Shown in pieces: positions 26,214 to 35,878 of a stretch of 64,000 bases of DNA. The notes beneath the pieces are model-generated. The model worked only from the letters and a program-made list of their open reading frames with translations, had not been told where the DNA came from and did not search any database. Numbering within the stretch: the first letter of the stretch is position 1; each line of letters begins with the position of its first letter. Source of the DNA: Pseudomonas solani (GTDB lineage Bacteria > Pseudomonadota > Gammaproteobacteria > Pseudomonadales > Pseudomonadaceae). Location of the stretch: the NCBI RefSeq assembly GCF_026072635.1, contig NZ_AP023081.1, positions 4,460,501 through 4,524,500 of the forward strand, read 5' to 3'. The translations under genes and the position numbers were made by a program.

Positions 26214-27956
26214 TTATGGGGCGGGGGCGTAGATCTCGCGGCCGCCGAAGTAGGTCTTGAGCACCTGGGTTTCGGCCAGGGCCTTGGCGTCCACCTTGAA
26301 CACGTCGCGGTCGAGGACGATGAAGTCGGCCTGCTTGCCGGCGGCCAGCGAGCCGATGCTCTTCTCCTGGCCGATGGTCCGGGCGGCGTTGAGGGTGTAG
26401 GCGTAGAACATGGTCTCGCGGTCCAGGCGCTCCTCGGCGTTGAGCACGCCTTTCTCGCCTTCGCGGGTCACCGCCTGGGCCATGGCCGCCCAGGGGTTGG
26501 GCGAGGACACCGGCCAGTCGCTGGCGCCGGCGATGGTCGCGCCCTGTTGCAGCAGCGAGTGGGCCGGGTACTGGTAGCGGAAGGCGAAGGCACTGACGTA
26601 GGGCTTGACCATGTCCAGCGTGTAGTCGTCACCGGCGGCCCACAGCAGCTGCATGGAGGCGATCACTTTGAGCGGCTTGAAGCGCGCGAACTCCTTGGGG
26701 TTGACCAGTTGCAGGTGGGTGATGGAATGCACCACGCCGCTCTGCCGGTCCTTGCGTGCCTGCTCGATGCCGTTGAGCGCCTCGCGCACCGCGCGGTCGC
26801 CGATGGCGTGGATGTGCACCAGCCAGCCGCGTGCGTCCGCCGCGCTCACCAGCTCGCCGAAGTGCGCCGGGTCGATCAGCAGCTCGCCCTGCTTGTGGCT
26901 GTTGCTGTAGGGGTCGATCAGCGCCGCACTCTGCGCCGGGTACTCCAGCACGCCGTCGGCGAAGATCTTGATCCCCGGCAGGCTCAGGTTGTCGATGCCC
27001 TGGAACTGCTGGCGCACCTTCTCCAGGGTTTCCAGGTCGGCGGGGCGGCTCTTCGGGTGGGCCACCAGCAGCGCGGCGACGTGGGCGGTCAGCTCGCCTT
27101 TCTCGGCCAGCGCCTTGTACACCGGCAGCACGCCGACGGACTTCTCCGTGGGCTTCAGGGCGAACAGCGGTTCGCCGGGGGCGCCGTTGGCGGCCGGGTC
27201 CATCCAGGCGGTGATGCCCAGGCTGTTGTTGGTGCGCACCGCGTTCTCGCCGGCGCGCAGCAGCAGGGCCGGGTCGATGGGCGGCAGCACGGCGGCGACG
27301 CGGTCCCAGCCGGCGTCCACCAGGAAGCCGTTGGGCTCGCCATCCTTGCCCAGGCCGATGGTGCCGCGCTCGGCCTCTGGCAGGGCGGCGACCAGCTTGG
27401 CATCGATGCCGGCGCGCTTGCGCATGGCGGCGTTGGCCCAGGCGGTGTGGTGGTCGCTGCCGACGAAGACGATGGGCACCTCAGCCCACTCACCTTGGTC
27501 GAAACGCTGGCCCATGGCGTCGGCCTGGGCCCAGTAGGCGGAGGTCATGCCCGCCACGTTGAGGGTGTCGCCGTGGCGCGCGGTGCCGTCGTCGCGCCAG
27601 CCGCGCAGGCGTTTTTCCAGTTCCTCCAGGCTCACCTGCTCATCGCCCATGTTGGCGGTGGACATCTCCAGGCCGCCGAAGATGGCGTGGGAGTGGGTGT
27701 CGATCAGGCCCGGCATCAGCGCCTTGCCGGCCAGGTCGATGCGTTGGGTGGAGGCGTCCGCCAGGGCCTTGATCTCGGCATCGCTGCCCACCGCCAGCAC
27801 CTTGCCGTTCTCCACGGCGATGGCCTGCACCATGGGCCGGGCCTTGTCGGCGGTGAACACCTTGCCGTTGAACAGCACCATATCGGCGCCGGCCATGGCT
27901 TCCATCGAGGAAAAAGCCACCGCAGCGGCCAGTAGTCGTGGAACGAAGTTTTTCAC
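26214..27956 (-). CDS. Secreted amidohydrolase family 3 protein, copy 2
   Basis: A 580-aa paralogue of the 21905 gene. Signal peptide MKNFVPRLLAAAVAFSSMEAMAGA; metal-site motifs MPGLIDTHSHAIFGG, HIHAIGDRAVREALNG and GASDWPVSSPNPW; tail IGSLAAGKQADFIVLDRDVF. Blocks such as GELTAHVAALLVAHPKSRPADLETL are nearly unchanged between copies. The gene order (amidohydrolase left, LysR right, divergent) is the same as in module 1, so the pair was duplicated together. The TorF-type gene follows. Confidence 0.88.
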   Translation of the reverse strand: MKNFVPRLLAAAVAFSSMEAMAGADMVLFNGKVFTADKARPMVQAIAVENGKVLAVGSDAEIKALADASTQRIDLAGKALMPGLIDTHSHAIFGGLEMSTANMGDEQVSLEELEKRLRGWRDDGTARHGDTLNVAGMTSAYWAQADAMGQRFDQGEWAEVPIVFVGSDHHTAWANAAMRKRAGIDAKLVAALPEAERGTIGLGKDGEPNGFLVDAGWDRVAAVLPPIDPALLLRAGENAVRTNNSLGITAWMDPAANGAPGEPLFALKPTEKSVGVLPVYKALAEKGELTAHVAALLVAHPKSRPADLETLEKVRQQFQGIDNLSLPGIKIFADGVLEYPAQSAALIDPYSNSHKQGELLIDPAHFGELVSAADARGWLVHIHAIGDRAVREALNGIEQARKDRQSGVVHSITHLQLVNPKEFARFKPLKVIASMQLLWAAGDDYTLDMVKPYVSAFAFRYQYPAHSLLQQGATIAGASDWPVSSPNPWAAMAQAVTREGEKGVLNAEERLDRETMFYAYTLNAARTIGQEKSIGSLAAGKQADFIVLDRDVFKVDAKALAETQVLKTYFGGREIYAPAP

Positions 27957-28062
27957 GGGCTCCCCCCTTTGTTTTTATCGGTCTGCCAGCGAGACTAGCG
28001 GCTCCCCGGGGCTGGCAGAACGCCGGCAGCGTGCAAAACCCTTTTGCCTGAATGGAAAAACC

Positions 28063-28977
28063 ATGGACAAGCTCGGTGCCATCGCCATGTTCGTCGCCAC
28101 CGCCGAACAGGGCAGCTTCAGCCGTGCCGCCGAGCAACTGGGCAAGACTCCCTCGGCCCTGACCAAGGCCGTCAGCCACCTGGAGGCCGAGCTGGGCGCG
28201 CGCCTGTTCGAGCGCAGCACCCGGCGCATCGTCCTCACCGAAGCGGGGCGCCTCTACCTGGACACCGCGCGCCAGCTGCTGCAGCGCCTGCACGACGTCG
28301 GCGAAGAAATCGGCCAGCTGCAGCACGGCTTGCAGGGCAGCCTGCGGATGACCGCGCCCCTGGCCTTCAGCCGCGCCTTTCTCGATGACGTCTGCGCCGG
28401 CTTCCTCGCCGCCTACCCGCAGATCAGCCTGCGGGTGGACCTCTGCGACGCCTTCGTCGACCTGGTGGAGGCCGGTTACGACCTGGCCCTGCGCGAAGGG
28501 CAGAGCGACCTGCCGGGGCTCATCGCCCGGGTCGTCGGGCGCAACCGCCTGGCCCTCTGCGCCAGCCCCGCCTACCTGGCGCGCAAGGGCGTGCCGACGC
28601 TCGATGACCTCGAGCGCCATGACTGGCTGGCCTACCGCCACCCGGCGCTGAGCCGGCAGTACTGGTGGGTGGAGTGCGACGGCCAGCGCACGCGCCTGGC
28701 CCAGCCTGCTGCGCCGCGCCTGGAGAGCGACAACTACGACCTGCTGCTGGCCAATGCCCTGGCCGGTGTTGGCGTGCTGCACACCCCGTTGTGGAGCGCG
28801 GCCCCCTACATCGCCGACGGCCGCCTGGTGCGCCTGCTGCCCGACCACGAGATCGACCCGGACGCCTTCGGTGACCAGATCCTCGCCGTCTACCCCAGCC
28901 ATCGCCGGGCCACCGGCAAGGTGCTGGCGTTCATCGATTACCTGGCGACGTTCCTCGCTGCACGGGGCCTGGCCTGA
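28063..28977 (+). CDS. LysR-family regulator, copy 2 of a duplicated module
   Basis: A 304-aa regulator with the same length and layout as the one at 23755. Its helix-turn-helix FSRAAEQLGKTPSALTKAVSHLEAELGARLFERSTRR is almost identical to copy 1, so both may bind the same operator and cross-regulate. The effector domain differs more (AYLARKGVPTLDDLERHDWLAYRHP...). Starts at ATG 28063, 106 bp from the divergent amidohydrolase 2. Confidence 0.9.
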   Translation: MDKLGAIAMFVATAEQGSFSRAAEQLGKTPSALTKAVSHLEAELGARLFERSTRRIVLTEAGRLYLDTARQLLQRLHDVGEEIGQLQHGLQGSLRMTAPLAFSRAFLDDVCAGFLAAYPQISLRVDLCDAFVDLVEAGYDLALREGQSDLPGLIARVVGRNRLALCASPAYLARKGVPTLDDLERHDWLAYRHPALSRQYWWVECDGQRTRLAQPAAPRLESDNYDLLLANALAGVGVLHTPLWSAAPYIADGRLVRLLPDHEIDPDAFGDQILAVYPSHRRATGKVLAFIDYLATFLAARGLA

Positions 28978-29091
28978 GCCTGTGACCGGCCGGTCGCAAG
29001 CGGTCCGGCCGGGGCCGATGCAGCGGGAGCTTTTTTTCGGCGCGGGCTGTGGCTAAGCTCCGTCTTCCGAATTCCCAGCTGAGTGTTCCCC

Positions 29092-30822
29092 ATGGCGCAG
29101 CAATGGCCGGCCGCAGATATCGCGCGACTGATCCTCGATGGTTTCGACGACTACCGTGAACATTTCCGTCAGATCACCGACGGCGCCCGTGCCCGCTTCG
29201 AGCAGGCGCAATGGCAGGAGATCCAGCAGGCGGCCGCCGCGCGGATCGCCCTCTACGAAGAAAAGGTCAGCGAAGTCAGCGAGCGCCTGCGCAGCGCTTT
29301 CGATGAAGAGGTGCTGCTGGACGTGCAGCTCTGGCCGCTGGTCAAGAGCGCCTACATCAAGCTGATCGACCTGCGCTTCGACGACGAACTCTCGGAAACC
29401 TGGTTCAACTCGATCTTCTGCGGCCTGTTCAGCCATGACCAGATCAGCGACGGCTGCATGTTCATCCACACCACGCGGCCGTCCCTGCGCGCCCATGAGC
29501 GTGCCCCGCAGACCCGCAGCTACCACCCGCGCGGCGACCTCAAGGCGGCGCTGCTGCAGGTCCTCGACGACTACCGCTTCGCCGTGCCCTTCGACGACCT
29601 GGACCGTGACCTCGAACGCCTGGTCGCCCAGCTGCGCGACAGCCTGCCGGACTGGGTGATCAAGGACCCGGAGCTGTGCGTCGAGCTGTTCTCCTCCACC
29701 CTCTACCGCAACAAGGGCGCCTACCTGGTGGGCCGCATCTATACCCGCGACGAGCAGTGGCCGCTGGTCATCCCGCTGCTGCACCGTGAGGGCAAGGGCA
29801 TCCAGGTGGACGCGCTGATCACCGACGAAGCCGACGTCTCGATCATCTTCTCCTTCACCCGTTCCTACTTCATGGTGGACGTGCCGGTGCCGGCGGAGTT
29901 CGTCAGCTTCCTCAAGCGCATCCTGCCGGGCAAGCACATCGCCGAGCTGTACACCTCCATCGGCTTCTACAAGCACGGCAAGTCGGAGTTCTACCGCGCC
30001 CTGATCAACCACCTGGCCAACACCGACGACCGCTTCATCATGGCGCCGGGCGTGCGCGGCATGGTCATGAGCGTGTTCACGCTGCCGGGCTTCAACACCG
30101 TGTTCAAGATCATCAAGGACCGCTTCTCGCCGTCGAAGAACGTCGACCGCAACACCGTGATCGAGAAGTACCGCCTGGTGAAGAGCGTCGACCGCGTCGG
30201 GCGCATGGCCGATACCCAGGAGTTCGCCGACTTCCGCTTCCCCAAGGCCAAGTTCGAGCCCGAATGCCTGGCCGAGCTGCTGGAGGTGGCACCCTCCACC
30301 GTCGAGCTGGAAGGCGACACCGTGCTCATCCGCCACTGCTGGACCGAGCGCCGCATGACCCCGCTGAACATCTACCTGGAAAGTGCCAGCGAACCCCAGG
30401 TGCGCGAGGCGCTGGACGACTACGGCCTGGCCATCAAGCAACTGGCCGCCGCCAACATCTTCCCCGGCGACATGCTGCTGAAGAACTTCGGCGTCACCCG
30501 CCACGGCCGCGTGGTGTTCTACGACTACGACGAGATCAGCTACCTCACCGAGGTCAACTTCCGCTTCATCCCGCCGCCGCGCTACCCCGAGGACGAGATG
30601 TCCTCCGAGCCCTGGTACTCGGTGGCCCCGCACGACGTGTTCCCCGAGGAGTTCCCGCGCTTCCTGTTCGCCGATCTCGGCCAGCGCAAGCTGTTCAACC
30701 AGCTGCACGGCGACCTCTATGACGCCGACTACTGGAAGAGCCTCCAGGACGCCATCCGCGCCGGCAAGGTGATCGACGTCTTCCCCTACCGGCGCAAGGA
30801 ACGCCCGGACGCCATCCAGTGA
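29092..30822 (+). CDS. aceK: Isocitrate dehydrogenase kinase/phosphatase
   Basis: A 576-aa bifunctional enzyme that phosphorylates and dephosphorylates isocitrate dehydrogenase, directing carbon into the glyoxylate shunt on acetate or fatty acids. Family sequence is found throughout: MAQQWPAADIARLILDGFDDYREHF at the start, the regulatory N-domain, then the kinase-like domain with FYKHGKSEFYRAL, FPGDMLLKNFGVTRHGRVVFYDYDEISYLTEVNF (catalytic loop and DYDE metal site). Length is normal. ATG 29092 was chosen over GTG 29083. Unlike enteric bacteria it is not next to aceBA. An AraC gene follows 13 bp downstream. Confidence 0.95.
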   Translation: MAQQWPAADIARLILDGFDDYREHFRQITDGARARFEQAQWQEIQQAAAARIALYEEKVSEVSERLRSAFDEEVLLDVQLWPLVKSAYIKLIDLRFDDELSETWFNSIFCGLFSHDQISDGCMFIHTTRPSLRAHERAPQTRSYHPRGDLKAALLQVLDDYRFAVPFDDLDRDLERLVAQLRDSLPDWVIKDPELCVELFSSTLYRNKGAYLVGRIYTRDEQWPLVIPLLHREGKGIQVDALITDEADVSIIFSFTRSYFMVDVPVPAEFVSFLKRILPGKHIAELYTSIGFYKHGKSEFYRALINHLANTDDRFIMAPGVRGMVMSVFTLPGFNTVFKIIKDRFSPSKNVDRNTVIEKYRLVKSVDRVGRMADTQEFADFRFPKAKFEPECLAELLEVAPSTVELEGDTVLIRHCWTERRMTPLNIYLESASEPQVREALDDYGLAIKQLAAANIFPGDMLLKNFGVTRHGRVVFYDYDEISYLTEVNFRFIPPPRYPEDEMSSEPWYSVAPHDVFPEEFPRFLFADLGQRKLFNQLHGDLYDADYWKSLQDAIRAGKVIDVFPYRRKERPDAIQ

Positions 30823-30835
30823 TGGCCTGAAGGCC

Positions 30836-31855
30836 ATGGGCGACCCGCTGTTCTCCCGGGCCACCTGGCTCAACTCGCTGCACATGTCGACGCTCACCGT
30901 GGCCTGCCTCGGTGAGCGCGGCATCGACGCCGCCAGCCTGCTGGAAGGCAGCGGCATCACCGAGGACGACCTGCGCGCCCTGCAACGGCTGATCAACCCC
31001 GGGCAGGAGCAGCAGGTGTTCGCCAACGCCCTGCGCCTCGCCGACACCCCGGCGCTGGGGCTGGAACTGGGCCAGCGCACGCGCATCTCCGCCTACGGCC
31101 TGCTGGGCTACGCGCTGCTCTCGGCGCCCACCCTGGGCGAGGCCCTGCGTATCGGCCTGGGCTACCCGGTGCTGCTGGGCACCTACTTCCACCTGCGCCT
31201 GGTGGAGGAGGGCGACCTGGCCTGGCTGCTGGCCAGCGGCTACGGCGAACGCGAGGTGCTCAAGCCCTTCAACACCGAACTCTGCCTCGGCTCGCTGCGG
31301 GTGACCTGTGCCGACCTGCTCGGCCAGCCGCTGCCGGTGGCCGCGCTGGAGCTGGACTACCCTGAGCCACCCGGCGCCGCGCCGCTCTACCGCCAGGCCT
31401 TCGACCGCGCCCCGCGCTTCGGCCGCGCGCGCAGCGGCTTCGGCTTCCCCCGTGAATGGCTGGAACGTCCGCTGCCCCTGGCCGACCCGGTCACCCACCG
31501 GGAAATGCTCGAACAGTGCCGCCGGCAGAATGCCGAATTCGCCACCCGCCGCGCCTGGCTGGAGCGCGTGCGCGACCTGCTCGCCCAGCGCCTGGCTGCG
31601 CCGCCGGGGCTGGAGGAGCTGGCCCGCGCCATGAACTGCTCCGCCCGCAGCCTGCGCCGCCACCTGGCCCAGCAGCAGACCAGCTACCAGCAACTGCTCG
31701 ACGACCTGCGCTTCGCCCGCGCCAAGGAACTGCTGCAGCAGGGCGAGCTGCCCATCTACCGCATCGCCGAAGAACTCGGCTTCAGCGAAACCGCCAGCCT
31801 GCGCCATGCCTTCCAGCGCTGGAGCGGCCAACCCCCCAGCCAGTTCCGCGGCTGA
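30836..31855 (+). CDS. AraC-family regulator with arabinose-binding-like N-domain (OruR-like)
   Basis: A 339-aa transcription factor. The N-terminal 200 residues (SLLEGSGITEDDLRALQRLINPGQEQQVFANALRLADTPALGLELGQRTRISAYGLLGYALLSAPTLGEAL) form the Arabinose_bd domain seen in OruR and similar proteins. The C-terminal double helix-turn-helix is LEELARAMNCSARSLRRHLAQQQTSYQQLLDDLR...IAEELGFSETASLRHAFQRWSGQPPSQFR. It starts 13 bp after aceK and is probably cotranscribed. The target is unknown. Confidence 0.9.
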   Translation: MGDPLFSRATWLNSLHMSTLTVACLGERGIDAASLLEGSGITEDDLRALQRLINPGQEQQVFANALRLADTPALGLELGQRTRISAYGLLGYALLSAPTLGEALRIGLGYPVLLGTYFHLRLVEEGDLAWLLASGYGEREVLKPFNTELCLGSLRVTCADLLGQPLPVAALELDYPEPPGAAPLYRQAFDRAPRFGRARSGFGFPREWLERPLPLADPVTHREMLEQCRRQNAEFATRRAWLERVRDLLAQRLAAPPGLEELARAMNCSARSLRRHLAQQQTSYQQLLDDLRFARAKELLQQGELPIYRIAEELGFSETASLRHAFQRWSGQPPSQFRG

Positions 31856-32387
31856 GCCCCGGCACAGACCACCCGGGGGTGTAGGGTGGATGGCGCTTCT
31901 CCCATCCACCAAGCGGAGCCCCCAATCGCGCTGAATCCACCAGTATGTAGAGTGGGCCGGGCGGCGCTCCGCTTCAGCCCACCGCTTCTGTATCCCGACC
32001 CCAGACATTGCCCGTCGGGTTGCACCCGACCTACAAGGGCGCGGCGTTGCGAGCCGATCGTCCCCGTGTTCCCCGTGGACACCGCCGGTGGATGAAAAGA
32101 GCGCCATCCACCCTGCGTATCGATCGGCGCCGAGCGCAGCCCGTAGTTTTTGTAGGATGGGTAGAGCCCCGCGAAACCCATCATTGCGCGGCTGCAAGCG
32201 GGCAAGACATTGCGCCGGCCTGTCGCATCGGCAGCATGGGTTTCGCTTCGCTCTACCCATCCTACGAGTTACACCGCGGCCAGTCAGATTGGCCATTTCG
32301 ATCCCCTATTGGCCGCCCGTCCCCCTGCGCAAGGGGCCACGATCGGCCACAGAATCCATCCACCAATAACAAGATGAGGTTCCCGGC
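31856..32387. repeat. Dense array of dispersed intergenic repeats
   Basis: No gene was seen in these 532 bases. In order: GTAGGGTGGATGGCGCTTCTCCCATCCACC (31881-31910), a GTAGAGTGGGCCGGGCGGCGCTCCGC segment, GTCGGGTTGCACCCGACCTAC (about 32012-32033), GTGGATGAAAAGAGCGCCATCCACCC (about 32087), GTAGGATGGGTAGAGCCCCGCGAAACCCATC (about 32153-32183), and an inverted copy of the last (about 32236-32267). The aphA promoter must lie in the final 120 bases. Confidence 0.75.
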
Positions 32388-33424
<1,037 letters not shown>

Positions 33425-33428
<4 letters not shown>

Positions 33429-34510
33429 ACGCCCGCCATCTCGTCGCCCTGGCGCTGCTGGGCGCTTCCCTCAACGCCGCCGCCGAGCCGGTGGTGCGCA
33501 TCTACAACTGGTTCGACTACATCGCCCCGGACACCCTGGAGAACTTCCGCAAGGACAGCGGCATCACCCCCAAGTACGACGTCTACGACAGCAACGAGGT
33601 GCTGGAGGCCAAGCTGCTCTCCGGCCATTCCGGCTACGACCTGGTGGTGCCCAGCGACGGCTTCCTGCCCAACTACATGAAGGCCGGCGTATTCCAGCCC
33701 CTGGACAAGAGCAAGCTGCCCAACTGGAAGAACCTCAACCCGGCGCTGCTCAAGGTGCTGGCCGCCAAGGACCCGGGCAACCAGTACGTGATGCCCTACA
33801 TGTGGGGCACCAACGGCATCGCCTACAACCTCGACAAGGTGCGCGCGGTGCTCGGCGAGAACGCGCCGGTGGATTCCTGGGAGCTGATCTTCAACCCCGA
33901 CAACCTGGCCAAGCTCAAGCAGTGCGGCGTGGCCTTCCTCGACTCGCCCACCGAGGTGATCCCCGAGGTGCTGCACTACCTGGGCCTGCCGCCCAACAGC
34001 CGCAACCCCGAGGACTACGCCAAGGCCGAGGAACTGCTCACCCGCCTGCGCCCGAGCGTCACCTACTTCAGCTCCTCGAAGTTCGTCAGCGACCTGGCCA
34101 ACGGCGAGATCTGCGTGGCCCTGGCCTGGTCCGGCGGCGCCATGCAGGCCGCCGCCCGCGCCGAGGAAGCCGGCAACGGGGTGAAGGTGGAGTACCGCAT
34201 TCCCAAGGAAGGCACCGCCGCCTGGTTCGACGTGCTGGCCATCCCCAGGGACGCGCAGAACGTCGAGCAGGCCCACGCCTTCCTCAACTACCTGCTGCGC
34301 CCGGAAGTGGTGGCGCCCATCTCCGACCACGTGGCCTACGCCAACCCCAACCAGGCGGCGGACGGGTTGATCTCGCCCACCTTGCGCGACAACCCCAACG
34401 TCTACCCGCCGGCGGAGGTGCAGGCCAAGCTGTTCTCGGTGGAGATGCTGCCGCCCAAGCTGGAACGCATCCGTACCCGCACCTGGACCAAGATCAAGAC
34501 CGGTACCTAA
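33425..34510 (+). CDS. Periplasmic polyamine-binding protein coupled to aphA
   Basis: A 361-aa binding protein with a signal peptide (MNARHLVALALLGASLNAAAE). RIYNWFDYIAPDTLENF, YDVYDSNEVLEAKLLSGHSGYDLVVPS and PYMWGTNGIAYNLDKV are PotF/SpuD-type features. Its start overlaps the aphA stop, so the binding protein and the deacetylase are made together. No ABC permease or ATPase follows, so it must use a transporter encoded elsewhere or act as a sensor ligand carrier. It equals PA1410 by position. A terminator follows at 34588. Confidence 0.9.
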
Positions 34511-34587
34511 TGCGCTCGCTCCCATGCCCGTAGGATGGCGTAGAGCGAAGCGAAACCCATCACTGCTGCAGGTGATGGGGTGCAACG

Positions 34588-34613
34588 AAGAAGGGCCGCA
34601 CTGCGGCCCTTTT
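34588..34613 (+). terminator. Terminator after the aphA operon
   Basis: A GAAGGGCCGC/GCGGCCCTTTT hairpin with a 3-nt loop and T residues, about 80 nt past the stop. A GTAGGATGGCGTAGAG repeat (about 34531-34562) lies between the stop and the terminator. Confidence 0.75.
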
Positions 34614-34675
34614 CCATTTGCGATTCCAAAATGAAATGCTATGTTATGTAGCGTTTCGTATATGGATCGATTGCC

Positions 34676-34897
34676 ATGGGTATCGTCAAGATTTCCGATG
34701 TACTGCACGAAGAGGCGCGCATCGCCTGCCGCGCCATGTCCCGCTCCATCAACGCCCAGGCCGAGCACTGGATGCGCATCGGCATGCTCGCCGAAGCCCA
34801 GCCGGAGCTGACCTACGCCGACATCATCAAGCGCCTGATGGAGGAGGCCCGCGAGCTGGAACTCTCCGCCGCGCCGCCGGTGGAGGCGGTGGAGTGA
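34676..34897 (+). CDS. ParD-like antitoxin-family protein
   Basis: A 73-aa ribbon-helix-helix type protein: MGIVKISDVLHEEARIACRAMSRSINAQAEHWMRIGMLAEAQPELTY, the ParD_like family pattern. It lies in an AT-richer start region (CATAT/ATGAAATGC) that looks like a promoter. Its stop overlaps the next start in GTGA. A ParE toxin would be expected here, but the partner is a methionine aminopeptidase. It may autoregulate the pair. Confidence 0.8.
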   Translation: MGIVKISDVLHEEARIACRAMSRSINAQAEHWMRIGMLAEAQPELTYADIIKRLMEEARELELSAAPPVEAVE

Positions 34898-35685
34898 GCA
34901 AGGTCACCCTCAAGAACGCCGCCGAGGTCGAGCGCATGGTCGTCGCCGGCCGCCTGGCCGCGCGGGTGCTGGAGGCGCTGGATGACTTCATCGTCCCCGG
35001 CGTTACCACTGCGCAGATCGACGCCTTCGCCGAGCGCTATATAGTCGAAACCCTGCAGGCCATCCCCGGCAGCAAGGGCCAGTACGGCTACCCCTTCACC
35101 GTCAACACCTCGGTCAACCAGGTGGTCTGCCATGGCTGGCCTTCGGCGGAGGAGGTGTTGCAGGAGGGCGACATCGTCAATGTCGACGTCACGGTGATCA
35201 AGGACGGCTTCTACGGCGATACCAGCAAGATGTACTGCCTCGGCACCATCAGCGACGACGCCCGGCGCCTGGTGCACACCACCCAGCAGTGCCTCTACGA
35301 CGCCATCCGCCTGGTGCGCCCCGGTGCCACGCTGGGCGACATCGGCCACGCCATCCAGAGCCGTGCCGAGGAGGCGGGCTACTCGGTGGTGATCGAGTAC
35401 TGCGGTCACGGCATCGGCCGGCAGATGCACGAAAGCCCGCAGGTGGTCCACGTCGGCCATCCCGGCACGGGCCTGCGCCTGCAGCCGGGCATGACCTTCA
35501 CCATCGAACCGATGATCAACCAGGGCCGCCGCAGCGTCCGCACCCTCGCCGACGGCTGGACCGTCATCACCCGCGACGGCAGCCTCTCGGCCCAGTTCGA
35601 GCACACCATCCTCGTCACCGAAACCGGCTACCGCGTGCTCACCCTGCGCGAGGAAGAGCGCGACGCCTTCCCAGCGACGCCGTAG
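34894..35685 (+). CDS. Type I methionine aminopeptidase, ParD-linked
   Basis: A 263-aa metalloprotease that removes N-terminal Met. It starts at GTG 34894, overlapping the ParD-like stop by 4 nt. Metal ligands are visible: VNVDVTVIKDGFYGDTSKMY (two Asp), EYCGHGIGRQMHE (His), FTIEPMIN (Glu) and QFEHTILVTE (Glu). SVNQVVCHGWPS carries the substrate His. The housekeeping copy (map next to rpsB) would lie elsewhere, so this is likely a second, conditionally expressed enzyme. The pairing suggests a role distinct from bulk maturation. Confidence 0.88.
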   Translation: MSKVTLKNAAEVERMVVAGRLAARVLEALDDFIVPGVTTAQIDAFAERYIVETLQAIPGSKGQYGYPFTVNTSVNQVVCHGWPSAEEVLQEGDIVNVDVTVIKDGFYGDTSKMYCLGTISDDARRLVHTTQQCLYDAIRLVRPGATLGDIGHAIQSRAEEAGYSVVIEYCGHGIGRQMHESPQVVHVGHPGTGLRLQPGMTFTIEPMINQGRRSVRTLADGWTVITRDGSLSAQFEHTILVTETGYRVLTLREEERDAFPATP

Positions 35686-35696
35686 CAGGCAACCTG

Positions 35697-35852
35697 TAGC
35701 CCGGGCTTCAGCCCGGGAGCGCGCTGCGCAAAGCGGGGCTGGTCGGTACCTTGTGGGCGCGCAACCGCATGGGTTTCGCTTCGCTCTACGCCATCCTACG
35801 AAGCGTGCATAGGAGCCTTTGTAGGATGGGGAGAGCTCTGCGAAACCCATCG
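35697..35852. repeat. Three dispersed repeats
   Basis: GTAGCCCGGGCTTCAGCCCGGGAGCG (about 35697-35721), then an inverted GTAGGATGG...GAAACCCAT copy (about 35769-35801) and a direct copy (35821-35852, GTAGGATGGGGAGAGCTCTGCGAAACCCATC), forming an inverted pair. Confidence 0.7.
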
Positions 35853-35878
35853 ATGCGGATCAGCCGGTTATCACTCGC

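Noticed and set aside
29053..31086. A 677-aa minus-strand frame opposite aceK and the AraC gene
   Set aside because: It spans two well-supported genes on the other strand and has no domain pattern.
34894..35685. A ParE-type toxin as partner of the ParD-like gene
   Set aside because: The overlapping gene has all metal ligands of a methionine aminopeptidase and no ParE features.
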